Positions 1-7,832 of a DNA stretch of 47,152 nt are shown here, piece after piece. A model generated the notes under the pieces. That model saw only the letters and a program-made list of their open reading frames with translations. It made no database searches and was not told the DNA's origin. Position numbers and translations under genes: made by a program. Every line of letters starts with the position of its first letter. Positions within the stretch are counted from its first letter, which is position 1. The stretch comes from a virus. The stretch covers positions 1 through 47,152 of IMG/VR virus record IMGVR_UViG_3300044712_001751. The stretch is one strand, 5' to 3'.

Positions 1-127
1 AGTATCCCGTCAGCCCCCGCGAAAACCGATTGAACCACGAAGAGCACGAAGGACACGAAGGAGAACCGCATGTGCGATGACGGCATGTCGAAAAAGGAAC
101 GCAGCTTCGAACCGATCCGGTTGCTGG
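1..127. repeat. terminal redundancy, left copy (assembly overlap of a circular genome)
   Basis: Bases 1-127 are identical to 47026-47152. An exact overlap of 127 bases is what a de Bruijn assembler leaves when it closes a circle at its largest common k-mer, so the molecule is circular or circularly permuted, with a unique length of 47,025 bp. A physical direct terminal repeat is possible but less likely, because the copies cut through one gene (70-294) at one end and the tail of another (46867-47058) at the other. Confidence 0.93.
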
Positions 128-294
128 AGGTCGAGTTGCAGGACAAGCAAGGTAAGTGGCTGGAGTCGCTTGGCTGGAAATTCCGCTGCGACTTCGTCGA
201 TTCCTGCTGGCGGTGGTGCAAGGTGATCGAAGGGGTTCTGATGATGTGCGACCTGCGGGAGGCGATCAACATCGAACTCGAATACCTGGACTAA
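70..294 (+). CDS. hypothetical protein, 74 aa
   Basis: I do not recognise this family. The product is small and acidic with two tryptophan-rich stretches (WLESLGWKF, CWRWCKV). The start at 70 has a GGAG supplied by the dispersed repeat at 43-69, six bases upstream; an in-frame ATG at 85 (MSKKERSF) is an alternative. The gene lies downstream of the zinc-ribbon gene 46867-47058 across the circle junction, so it probably belongs to the same run of small accessory genes. Its first 58 bases appear again at 47095-47152 because of the terminal redundancy. Confidence 0.6.
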   Translation: MCDDGMSKKERSFEPIRLLEVELQDKQGKWLESLGWKFRCDFVDSCWRWCKVIEGVLMMCDLREAINIELEYLD

Positions 295-377
295 TGAGCG
301 GGCACGCGCCTTCGTGCTCTTCGTGACCTTCGTGGTGCAAAAGGGTTTTCATCCGCAGATTAGAGAAAGGGATAGAC
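295..377. repeat. dispersed CGAAG/CTTCG-type repeat between genes
   Basis: At 312-342 the sequence reads as reverse-complement units of the family found at 43-69 (GTGCTCTTCGTGACCTTCG). The two copies form an inverted pair bracketing the gene 70-294. A closely matching stretch occurs at 40899-40931. Confidence 0.7.
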
Positions 378-950
378 ATGAAGACTCATTCACGGTTCCA
401 CACGTTTACGCTTCAGCTTTTGTTGTCGCTGGTGTTTGTTTCGGAGGCGCCGGGCCTGCAGGTCTACCTGCTGGCCCAGGACGCCTGCCCGCCGCAATGG
501 AACTTCCGCAGCCAGCTCGAGTACCCGTTCGACCCGAACGACCCGAACAGCCCGGCGGGATTCGTCTATCGGAGCGCCCCCATCCTGGGCCCTGGCCCGG
601 CCGAGACCTTCGACCCGAATGACGGATCCGCCTGGATGCGGCCGGTGGGCAAGCTCGTGCGGACCGGCACTGTGTGCCTGGAGGCCGGGTGGGTCATGGA
701 GGCCATCGTCGTGCTGGAGAGTACCGGGCAGATGACGGCGACGTGGGACACGAGCCAGGCGAGTTGGACGCTCAGCGGCGATACGCTGCTGGGGCCGAAC
801 TGGTGCATCGTGCGGGCCTCGAATCGCTACGCCAACAGTCCGAAGACGATCGTGGCCTCGCGGACGGTCTGCGTGGTCTGGTTCGGGACCTTGGACCGCA
901 ACAGCGGCCCGGTCCTGAGCTCGATCGCCCAGTGGCTGAACGCCGGCTGA
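378..950 (+). CDS. putative secreted protein, 190 aa
   Basis: The N-terminus looks like a Sec signal peptide: basic residues at the start (MKTHSRFHTF), a hydrophobic core (LQLLLSLVFVSEAPGLQVYLLA) and a plausible cleavage near residues 32-35 (LLAQ-DAC). The mature part has four cysteines and DPND/DPNS-like stretches and resembles no family I know. The start is preceded by AAAGGGATAGAC. In a phage, an exported protein could be a surface or lysogenic-conversion product, but no function can be assigned. The nested inverted repeat at 965-1122 follows it. Confidence 0.65.
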   Translation: MKTHSRFHTFTLQLLLSLVFVSEAPGLQVYLLAQDACPPQWNFRSQLEYPFDPNDPNSPAGFVYRSAPILGPGPAETFDPNDGSAWMRPVGKLVRTGTVCLEAGWVMEAIVVLESTGQMTATWDTSQASWTLSGDTLLGPNWCIVRASNRYANSPKTIVASRTVCVVWFGTLDRNSGPVLSSIAQWLNAG

Positions 951-964
951 CGAGGAATGGAATG

Positions 965-1122
965 CACCACAGAGACACAGAGGACACGGAGAAGAGAGCC
1001 AGACACGGATTCACACGGATGGACACGGATTTCAGGCTTTTCAGCCGAAACCCTCAAACCGCCATCTCCGTGCGAATCCGTGAAATCCGTGTCTAAGTTA
1101 TTCTCTGTGCTCTCTGTGGCGA
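965..1122. repeat. nested inverted repeat (outer and inner arms), intergenic
   Basis: The left side carries an outer arm (965-993, CCACAGAGACACAGAGG type) and an inner arm (1001-1030, ACACGGATTCACACGGAT type). The right side carries their reverse complements in mirror order (inner about 1066-1095, outer about 1100-1122). Transcribed RNA could fold into one long imperfect hairpin. Related elements lie at 12772-12892, 26842-26983, 33122-33195, 33947-33993/34537-34607 and 40422-40523. Confidence 0.85.
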
Positions 1123-1144
1123 ACAATTCTTGGAGATGTTGGGA

Positions 1145-2047
1145 ATGGGCGAAACGAAGATTTCTTGGACCGATATGACGGTGAACCCGTTCCCGGGCTG
1201 CCGTAAGGTGAGCCCGGGCTGCCAGAACTGTTACGCGGAGACGATGGCTCGGCGGCTCAAGGCAATGGGGCAGGCGAAGTATCAGGCTGTCGTGGACGCC
1301 AACGGCTGGACGGGCAAGGTGGGCTGCAATCTGGAGGCGATGAAGGTCCCCGGCAAGGGCAAGCGCGTGTTCGTGAACAGCATGGGCGACCCGTTCTACG
1401 AGGGCGTTTCAGACGGAGATATTCTTTGTGCGTACGACGAGATCCGCAATCTGTGTCTGCAGGGGCATACAGTCCAGGTGTTGACGAAACGACCGGAACG
1501 AGCGGCGTCCCTGTTGCCCCGCATCAACTTCTTCAATCAGGGGCGAGGGTCTCTCTACTATGGTCCGGTATACCCCGTTCCTTTTGTGAAGTTGCTGACT
1601 CGCCACTGGTTCGGCGTCACAGCCGAGAATCAGGAGTGGGCCGACAAGCGGATTCCGATCCTGCTGGACATCCCATCGCATATATGGTTCGCCAGCATCG
1701 AACCACTACTCAGCCCCATTGATTTGGAACAGTCCTTAGGGAAACACGCTTGGGAACGACCGTTCCCCGCTCCTGGGGACCTTCTCGGGAGTCCCGGGGG
1801 GGCACGCCGGATGGCGTCCAAGCAAAAGTGGCTACTCGACTGGGTGATCGTCGGCTGCGAGTCCGGCCCGAGGCGGCGACCGTGCAAGATCGAGTGGGTC
1901 CAAGACATCATCGAGCAGTGCTACGCCGCCGATGTCCCGGTCTTTGTCAAACAGATCGATCTTGACGGCACGGTGGTTCACGACGTCGCCCAGATCGCCG
2001 ACGTCCTGAGCAGGGACCCGAAAAACATCCGGCAGTTTCCGCAGTAG
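1145..2047 (+). CDS. DUF5131 family protein (phage Gp37/Gp68), radical-SAM-like
   Basis: The 300-residue product matches what I know of the phage Gp37/Gp68 (DUF5131) family. It opens with ETKISWTD and WNPF-like residues, followed by a cysteine cluster GCRKVSPGCQNCYAE (C-x7-C-x2-C) that probably holds an iron-sulfur cluster, then VLTKRPER and a late VIVGCESGPRRRPC motif typical of the family. The biochemical role is unknown; proposals are radical-SAM-type chemistry on a nucleic acid. The ATG at 1145 is chosen because a GGAG sits nine bases upstream; a TTG at 1130 is also in frame. It heads a short operon with 2059-2130 and 2130-3194. Confidence 0.85.
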   Translation: MGETKISWTDMTVNPFPGCRKVSPGCQNCYAETMARRLKAMGQAKYQAVVDANGWTGKVGCNLEAMKVPGKGKRVFVNSMGDPFYEGVSDGDILCAYDEIRNLCLQGHTVQVLTKRPERAASLLPRINFFNQGRGSLYYGPVYPVPFVKLLTRHWFGVTAENQEWADKRIPILLDIPSHIWFASIEPLLSPIDLEQSLGKHAWERPFPAPGDLLGSPGGARRMASKQKWLLDWVIVGCESGPRRRPCKIEWVQDIIEQCYAADVPVFVKQIDLDGTVVHDVAQIADVLSRDPKNIRQFPQ

Positions 2048-2058
2048 GAGAAGACAAG

Positions 2059-2130
2059 GTGGTTGAAGCGACGACGGACAAGGGATGGGTGCTCTACCCG
2101 AGCCAGGGCAGCGGAAAGGATGGTGTTTGA
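2059..2130 (+). CDS. possible 23-aa leader or coupling peptide
   Basis: A GTG start follows a clear AGGAG (2047-2051). The short frame ends in TGATG, overlapping the start of the next gene at 2130 by one base. The arrangement is that of a translationally coupled mini-ORF. The peptide (VVEATTDKGWVLYPSQGSGK...) has no recognisable motif. It could be a real small protein or only a ribosome-loading device for the following gene, which otherwise has a weak Shine-Dalgarno. Confidence 0.4.
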   Translation: MVEATTDKGWVLYPSQGSGKDGV

Positions 2131-3194
2131 TGGTGCTGGAGGTGTTCAGCGGCATGGTCCGCTCGATGGGTACCGGAAAATTCGTCACGTTCGGGACCGA
2201 GGGCCGCTGCTACGTGAGCGCAGCTTTGGCCCGGAATCTCGACAGCTCCTGTTGTCAGGTGCTGATCGGCTATGACGCCGAAGTGGAGACCCTGTACCTC
2301 TGGAGCGTGCCGGCCGGCGATCGCCGCGAGGGTGCCCGGCTGACGGCGAAGTGGCGGGATGGCGGGGTCACGATTCGAGCGTACCCGGCGCTGCGGCACT
2401 GGTCGCTGGTCGACCGGGCCGCGGGGCGGAGGGCTGCCGTATTTGCCCACGGTCGGATCGAGATCGATCTGCGCGAGCCGTCGCAGCCCCTGACGGAGCA
2501 AAGCCCCGCTGACAGGGAAACGGCACCCCCGGGACACGCAGCACACAAAGAAGAGACAGCGGCGCCCGCTCAGGATGTCGCGCATCCGCCCGAGCCCCGC
2601 ACGGATGCCGCCCCGGCGGTCGCTCCCGCCGCCGATCTGATCGATGTGGCCGAGGTCTGCCGAGTGGCGCAGATCGCCGTGCGCAGCGTCGGCTACTTCC
2701 GCAAGCTGGGCAAATTCCCCGCGCCCGTGAGCAAACGCGGACCGGCGAACCTCTGGCGGCGCGAGGACATCGCGGCGTGGGTCGTGGCGCGGACCGGGCC
2801 GCCGGTCGAGGCGGGCGTGGAGCTGCTCGACATGAGGGCCGTGGCGGCGCTGCTCGGGTGTGCGCAGATGACGCTATACAACCGGATCAGTCGCAAGCTA
2901 TTTCCGCCGCACACGAAGACCCGTGGGAATAAGCATTTCTGGACGAAGACGGCGGTCGAGGAGTGGCTCGCCGGGCATAGGAGCAGGAGCAAGCGCGCGA
3001 CGCCGCCGGCGGCGGACCAGGCCAAGACCTGTGCGACGTGCGCCGACAATACGCAGCTCGGCAAACACTGCTTTTGCCGCTCCCAGGTCGAGGAGAATCC
3101 GAACCGCAATACCATGATCGAGCCGACGCACGGCTGCGAGTTCCACCGCAAGCCGGGCACATACCGGCCCGTGCGGATGGACGAAGGGGATTGA
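2130..3194 (+). CDS. DNA-binding protein with two excisionase/MerR-type HTH domains and a C-terminal cysteine cluster
   Basis: The protein has 354 residues. Residues 1-120 form an unrecognised beta-rich domain. A Pro/Ala linker follows (about 125-168). Then come two tandem helix-turn-helix units of the HTH_17/AlpA-excisionase type, about 169-222 (IDVAEVCRVAQIAVRSVGYF) and 231-284 (MRAVAALLGCAQMTLYNRIS...WTKTAVEEWL). A cysteine-rich tail (about 300-344) may bind zinc. Such tandem winged HTHs occur in phage excisionases and terminase-type DNA binders. The gene lies directly before a DNA methyltransferase, so binding phage DNA is likely, but the process is unknown. Start at 2130 by coupling to the mini-ORF. 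Confidence 0.65.
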   Translation: MVLEVFSGMVRSMGTGKFVTFGTEGRCYVSAALARNLDSSCCQVLIGYDAEVETLYLWSVPAGDRREGARLTAKWRDGGVTIRAYPALRHWSLVDRAAGRRAAVFAHGRIEIDLREPSQPLTEQSPADRETAPPGHAAHKEETAAPAQDVAHPPEPRTDAAPAVAPAADLIDVAEVCRVAQIAVRSVGYFRKLGKFPAPVSKRGPANLWRREDIAAWVVARTGPPVEAGVELLDMRAVAALLGCAQMTLYNRISRKLFPPHTKTRGNKHFWTKTAVEEWLAGHRSRSKRATPPAADQAKTCATCADNTQLGKHCFCRSQVEENPNRNTMIEPTHGCEFHRKPGTYRPVRMDEGD

Positions 3195-3222
3195 ACCACG
3201 GAGAGCACGGAGGACACGGAGA

Positions 3223-5042
3223 ATGCGTGAAATGATCGTGGACATTTTCGCCGGCGGCGGCGGGGCTTCACTGGGAATCTCGCAGGCCCTGGGCGTCGAC
3301 GTGGACTTGGCGATTAACCATGACGAGGATGCCATGGCGATGCACTGGATGAACCACCCGCACACGCGGCACGACTGCGCGGACATCTACGACGTGGACC
3401 CGCGCAAAGCCACCGGCGGGCGGCCGGTGGGGCTGATGTGGGCCTCGCCCGATTGCACGCATCACAGCCGGGCCAAAGGGGGCAAGCCCCGCGAGAAGAA
3501 GATCCGCAGCCTGGCCTGGGTCGTGGTCAAATGGGCCGCGGCGGTTCGGCCCCGAGTGATCATGCTGGAGAATGTCCCCGAGTTCCGCGAGTGGGGCCCG
3601 CTGACCAAGAGAGGCCAGCCGGACAAGCGGCGCAAGGGCCAGACGTTTCGCCTCTGGTGCGATCAGCTTCGCTCGCTCGGCTACGAACTCCAGAGCCGCG
3701 AGCTCAAGGCCTGCGATTTCGGGGCCCCGACGATTCGCAAGCGATTGTTCGTGGTGGCCCGGTGCGATGGACAGGCGATCGTGTGGCCGCAGCCGACGCA
3801 CGGGCCCGGACGCATTGCCTACCGAACGGCAGCCGAGTGCATCGACTGGTCGCTGCCGTGCCCATCGATCTTCCTGAGCCCGGAAGAGGCCAAGGAATGG
3901 GGAGTGCGCCGGCCCCTGAAGCCCAAGACCATGGAGCGGATCGCCAGGGGCATTCGTAAGTTCGTGCTCGAGTCGGGCAATCCATTCATCATCAAGTTCC
4001 GCCAGGGCGCGACGGGCCAGACGCTCGCCGAGCCGATGCACGCGATCACGGCAGGCAGTTACATCAAGCGTCCGGCTGGCGCAGGCCATGCGATGGGGCT
4101 GGTGGTGCCCGTGCTGGACAATCTGACGCACGGAGGACGCACGGAGCCGATCGAGGAACCGCTCAGAACGATCACGACGGCCAATCGCGGCGAGAAGGCC
4201 CTGATCGCGGCCAGCCTGGTCAATTACCACGGGGCCAAGGGCCAGGAGGCCCGCGGACAGGCGGTAGACGAGCCATTGCGGACGCAGGACACGCAGAACC
4301 GCTTCGGCGTGGCGGCGGCCACGCTGATCCAGACCGGCTACGGAGAGCGGCAGGGACAGGCCCCGCGCGTGCCAGGATTGGACAAACCGCTCGGGACGGT
4401 GGTCGGAACGCAGAAACATGCCGTGGTCTCTGCGTTCGTACAGAAGTACTTCGGGGACTCGGTCGGGTCGGCAGCAGATAAGCCAGCTTCGACGGTGCTG
4501 GAGCGGAATCACGACGCGCTGGTGACTGCGTCCCTGATGACGAACACGACCGGCCACAGCGGAGCGGCAATGGACGAGCCGGTGCCGACGGTAACGACCG
4601 GCAATCATCACTACTTCGTGGCCTCGTATCTGACGAAGTTGTACGGCACGACGACCAGCAGCGACGTGCGTGAGCCCATACCGACGGTGACCGGCGGCGG
4701 TCAGCATATCGGCGAAGTCCGGGCGTTCCTGTTGAAGTATTACGGCACGGCGGTCGGGCAGGACTGCCGCACGCCCCTGCACACGGTGACGGCCAAGCAC
4801 CGGCTGGGCCTGGTGATGGTGGCGGGCGAGGAGTATCAGATCGCGGACATCGGCCTGCGGATGCTGACGCCGCGGGAGCTGGCCCGGCCCAGGGGTTCCC
4901 CGACGAGTACATCCTGACGGGGAGCAAATCGACGCAGGTGGCAAAGATCGGAAACAGTGTCTGCCCGCCGATCGCGGCGGCCCTGGTGCGGGCGAATGTC
5001 AAGCTGGCCGAGATCCCGCAACGGATCGAGGCAATGGCATGA
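3223..5042 (+). pseudogene. C5-cytosine DNA methyltransferase, frameshifted near the C-terminus
   Basis: The uninterrupted frame runs 3223-4917 and ends abnormally. It has motif I (VDIFAGGGGASLG), the catalytic motif as SPDCTHHS with Cys78, and the ENV motif around residue 116. About residues 250-540 hold roughly six imperfect repeats built on EPxxTVTTxxxH. At about 4884-4891 one base is missing relative to the expected reading; restoring it continues through GFPDEYIL and AKIGNSVCPPIAAAL (motifs IX-X) to a stop at 5042, about 606 residues. Without them, target recognition and folding should fail, so the gene is either inactive, phase-variable or carries an assembly error. The GGAG before the start is supplied by the dispersed repeat at 3193-3222. 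Confidence 0.88.
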
Positions 5043-5068
5043 TTGTGAACCAGAGATAGGAACTGCAA

Positions 5069-6325
5069 GTGCCACGGAAGGCGAAGACAATCGAGGGGCG
5101 AACGACGGGCGACGGGGGACGGGCCCGCCATGTCTGGCGGATCGCCCGGTTCGGCGAGCGGTTCGAAATGAAGGACTATTGCCGCAAAGGCGGCCTGGAC
5201 TGGGTGCGCATGTTCGTGACGGCGGCGACGAACCAGCAGTCGAACGAGTCCACGCAATTCCTCGCCCAGTTGGAGGAGCTCGATTATCACTACCCCGAGC
5301 AGCGGGACGCCTACGAGGGCCGCTTCTGGCGGCTGTGCCGGCTGACGTCGACGCAGGAGGACTGGCTGCGGGGGTATCTGCTCGGGCCCGGCCGCGAGCC
5401 GATCGGCGATGCCAAGCTGGCGGCGCGGCTGCACCTGGATCTGCGGGCGATGAGGGCGACGCTGGCGGCGTTGCGGAAGGTGGGCCTGCTGGAGTACGTG
5501 CTGTGTCCCGACTTCAGTCAGGAACCCCAGCGGCCGCAGGAAGAGCCGCGCGAGCCCCGGGAAGGCGAACCGGTGAAGAAGGACGGCAAGGGCCGCGGGT
5601 CGGGAAAAGGCCGCAAAACGAGCCCTGTTGCGTCGGTGCGGGACGATTCCGGAAAAGTTCGGAAAACTTCCGAACCCTTATATGAAGTGACAAATGGCAA
5701 TTCGAAATCGAACTCCCATGGCCAAATGGCCAAGGGCAAACGCAAGGGGGTGAGCCCAACCCAGACCGCCACGGCCCCGACCACCACCCCGCCAGGGGAA
5801 GCCAACGCCGATGCAGCGCAACGCATCGCAGGCAGGCCAGGGCCAATTTCGCCACAGGATGTCACGGACGGGGGGCCGAGGCACTCGGCTGCCCAGGCAG
5901 AGAGACAACCCGCTACGGCCCCTCTCCGTGCTCACGATGGCCCCAACGTGGTGCGACTGGGCGACATGATGCACCGTGCCCATGACGGCTTGACGCACGG
6001 GTACACGTTGCGTGCCGATGCGTTTGCGGAGGAGATCTTCGCCCTGCTGCGGGCGCCCTTCGAGCGCGACAGTCGCGACGGACAGCGGGAACGCGGCAAC
6101 TACCGGGCGGCCCTGCTGGACTGCGTCGATGCCGGCATGCCGCCGGGTGCGATCGAGGAGATGATGGCCAAGGGCCGTCGGGACGCCACCGAGATTGGTC
6201 AGCACCGCAAACGCTACTACCGCAAGGATGGCTCACCCGAGCAGTACTGGCGGTTTCGCTGGAACCAGCATTTTCGCGCCCGCATCCCTCCGGCCCGGGC
6301 CGGGCCGGAGGCGGTGCTGGGGTAA
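5069..6325 (+). CDS. hypothetical protein, possible replication-initiation or DNA-binding protein, 418 aa
   Basis: It has a GTG start with AGGA upstream. The N-terminal third contains a winged-helix-like stretch around residues 110-145 (KLAARLHLDLRAMRATLAAL, then KVGLLEYV). Residues about 150-290 are low-complexity and rich in Lys, Gly, Pro and Thr. The last 110 residues are helical and charged. A wHTH plus flexible linker plus helical C-terminus is the plan of many phage O-type initiators and primosomal proteins, and the position between DNA-modification and packaging genes fits, but no family was recognised. It could equally be a regulator. Confidence 0.55.
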   Translation: MPRKAKTIEGRTTGDGGRARHVWRIARFGERFEMKDYCRKGGLDWVRMFVTAATNQQSNESTQFLAQLEELDYHYPEQRDAYEGRFWRLCRLTSTQEDWLRGYLLGPGREPIGDAKLAARLHLDLRAMRATLAALRKVGLLEYVLCPDFSQEPQRPQEEPREPREGEPVKKDGKGRGSGKGRKTSPVASVRDDSGKVRKTSEPLYEVTNGNSKSNSHGQMAKGKRKGVSPTQTATAPTTTPPGEANADAAQRIAGRPGPISPQDVTDGGPRHSAAQAERQPATAPLRAHDGPNVVRLGDMMHRAHDGLTHGYTLRADAFAEEIFALLRAPFERDSRDGQRERGNYRAALLDCVDAGMPPGAIEEMMAKGRRDATEIGQHRKRYYRKDGSPEQYWRFRWNQHFRARIPPARAGPEAVLG

Positions 6326-6642
6326 AAGGGCTCGGGACCGTGCAAGCGTAAACCCTTGTCAATCATGGCATTAGGTCACAGATGCAGTTGTCGCAAGAGA
6401 TAGTCAGGTTTGAGTCAGTCGCCAGCAGAACGCACGTAAGCCACGGCGACACGGGCACTTACGTCACGGGTCCTTCCGACACCCCCCGCCCCCTGCGGCT
6501 CAAAAGGGGGCGAAAAGGCGGTGCTTGGGGGTTTTTATTTTGGGTTTTTACAATCGTAAGTTTCGCATCTGTAAGGGGTTACGGACGGTCTGAACGGGGG
6601 CTTTTCGGGGTGTTGGGGTCGGGTTGTGAGGGTCGTTGAGTC
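6326..6642. other. ORF-free interval with GTAAG motifs: candidate packaging (cos/pac) region
   Basis: This 317-bp gap lies immediately before the terminase small subunit. It holds an inverted pair ACGTAAG (6434-6440) / CTTACGT (6458-6464), then TCGTAAG (6554-6560) and GTAAG (6571-6575). An 8-bp G/C hairpin is at 6487-6512, followed by T-rich runs around 6530-6550. Repeated short sites next to the small terminase are the expected form of a terminase-binding region. Codon 1 of a spurious frame at 6382 runs through it; I do not consider that coding. Confidence 0.4.
6487..6512 (+). terminator. G/C-rich hairpin, possible terminator
   Basis: CGCCCCCT (6487-6494) pairs with AGGGGGCG (6505-6512) around a 10-nt loop. 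A-rich and then T-rich sequence follows rather than an immediate U-run, so termination is uncertain. Confidence 0.4.
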
Positions 6643-7563
6643 GTGGCGAAAGCAGTGAAAAAGGCCGGAAAAGGGGCGAAAAAGGCAGCGACGAAGTCAC
6701 TGACGTTGTCAGTGCCGCGCGTCAGGCTGCTGGGCCTGCAGCACGACTCGATCACGGCCGCCGCGGCCCACCTCGGCAAGCGGTGGGACCTGGCCAAGCT
6801 GCTGGAGTCCCACGCCGACCTGCATGCCGCCTGGCGTCGGGGGCAACTGCTGCGGAATCTGCGGCGGCTGGCCGGCGTCGGCGCCACGCGGCACGAGGCC
6901 GCCCACGATCTGGAGATGGCTCTGGAGGATTTCGAGGCCCTCGTGAGCAAGGACCTCGAAGCGGCCGAGATCTGGAACTCCGGCAAACTCGAAACGGCCG
7001 TCAAGGTCAAAGAGTCCCTGCTGGCCAACGCCATGGAGGGCAAGGCCCAGGCGATCAAGCAACTGGAGAACGTCCTGCGCTCCGAGATCGCCCACGCCCA
7101 GTTCAACGTCCACCGCGTGGCCGAGCCGCTGGTGTGCGAGATCTTCGGTGTCACGCGGCAGAGCCTCAACATCTGGCACCGCGAGAAGGGCTGTCCCCGC
7201 AACGCCGGCGAGACGACGTACGACCTGCCGGCGATGCTGGCCTGGTTCGAGAAGTTCATTCGCGCCAAGGTCTCCGGCCAGGCGGCGCCCGACGTGAACC
7301 CCTTGCAGGCGGTGAAGGCCGAGCGGCTGGAGCTGGAGCTGCGGACCCGCAAGGGCGAGCTGGTCGAGGTCGAGAGTGTCAAGGCGGGCCTGCTGGCCCG
7401 CGAGCGGGCCCTGCTGGCCATCCTGGAACACCGGCCGGAGGAACTCGCCCAGATGCTGGCGGGCAAGACGAAACAGGAAATCAAGCCGGTCCTCGAAAAG
7501 TTCTTCGAGGACCTCCGCCGCGAATGGGTCGCGGCGGCCGAACGGGAAACGACAGGACAGTGA
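6643..7563 (+). CDS. terminase small subunit (Nu1-like)
   Basis: The 306-residue product precedes the packaging genes. It has a basic Lys/Ala-rich N-terminus, a helical region, an HTH-type segment around residues 165-200 (VCEIFGVTRQSLNIWHREKG) and a segment matching the Nu1 C-terminal pattern (LQAVKAERLELELRTRKGEL followed by VEVESVKAG). Nu1-type proteins bind the packaging site and recruit the large subunit. The start is GTG at 6643. The extra N-terminal 120 residues make it longer than lambda Nu1 (181 residues). Bases 7421-7473 within it are duplicated in the next gene. Confidence 0.75.
   Translation: MAKAVKKAGKGAKKAATKSLTLSVPRVRLLGLQHDSITAAAAHLGKRWDLAKLLESHADLHAAWRRGQLLRNLRRLAGVGATRHEAAHDLEMALEDFEALVSKDLEAAEIWNSGKLETAVKVKESLLANAMEGKAQAIKQLENVLRSEIAHAQFNVHRVAEPLVCEIFGVTRQSLNIWHREKGCPRNAGETTYDLPAMLAWFEKFIRAKVSGQAAPDVNPLQAVKAERLELELRTRKGELVEVESVKAGLLARERALLAILEHRPEELAQMLAGKTKQEIKPVLEKFFEDLRREWVAAAERETTGQ
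7421..7473 (+). repeat. 53-bp direct repeat, copy 1 (in the terminase small subunit)
   Basis: This segment matches 7759-7811 at 50 of 53 bases. It encodes the core peptide LEHRPEELAQMLAGK. Confidence 0.95.
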
Positions 7564-7571
7564 GGTCACGC

Positions 7572-7832
7572 ATGCACGTATGGCTGGACCGGACGAGCGG
7601 CAAATTGCACCTGGAGCCCCAGACTCTGGAGGAGGCGCACGACGTGGGCTACCTGGCGGCGGTCGCGCAGGACGCGGAGGTGTACTGGCATACCGAAACG
7701 AAAGATGGATCCAAGGCCGCCGGCGTACGGCTGCCCTGCGGGGTCGGCGCTGGGGCCGTCCTGGAACACCGGCCGGAGGAACTCTCGCAGATGCTGGCGG
7801 GCAAGATGAAAGAGGTGACCCGTGACTCGTGA
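7572..7832 (+). CDS. small protein ending in a copied terminase small-subunit segment, 86 aa
   Basis: The start has GAGGT six bases upstream and the end overlaps the next gene by 11 bases. The N-terminal 60 residues (MHVWLDRTSGKLHLEPQTLE...) match nothing I know. Residues 63-80 (VLEHRPEELSQMLAGKMK) are a near copy of the small terminase segment encoded at 7421-7473, in the corresponding frame. This suggests a recombination that grafted a piece of the neighbour onto this gene, and perhaps a shared interaction surface. Confidence 0.65.
   Translation: MHVWLDRTSGKLHLEPQTLEEAHDVGYLAAVAQDAEVYWHTETKDGSKAAGVRLPCGVGAGAVLEHRPEELSQMLAGKMKEVTRDS
7759..7811 (+). repeat. 53-bp direct repeat, copy 2
   Basis: It differs from 7421-7473 at only three positions and is translated in the same register (LEHRPEELSQMLAGK). 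Confidence 0.95.

Noticed and set aside
965-1122. CRISPR array
   Set aside because: Unit lengths are 7-8 bp without regular unique spacers of 28-40 bp, and no cas gene is present.
3268-4944. 558-aa minus-strand frame opposite the methyltransferase
   Set aside because: Shadow of a GC-rich coding region: Arg/His/Pro-rich, while the + strand carries clear methyltransferase motifs.
6382-6639. 85-aa + strand frame before the small terminase
   Set aside because: Low-complexity G/T-rich translation across hairpins and candidate packaging sites; no Shine-Dalgarno.
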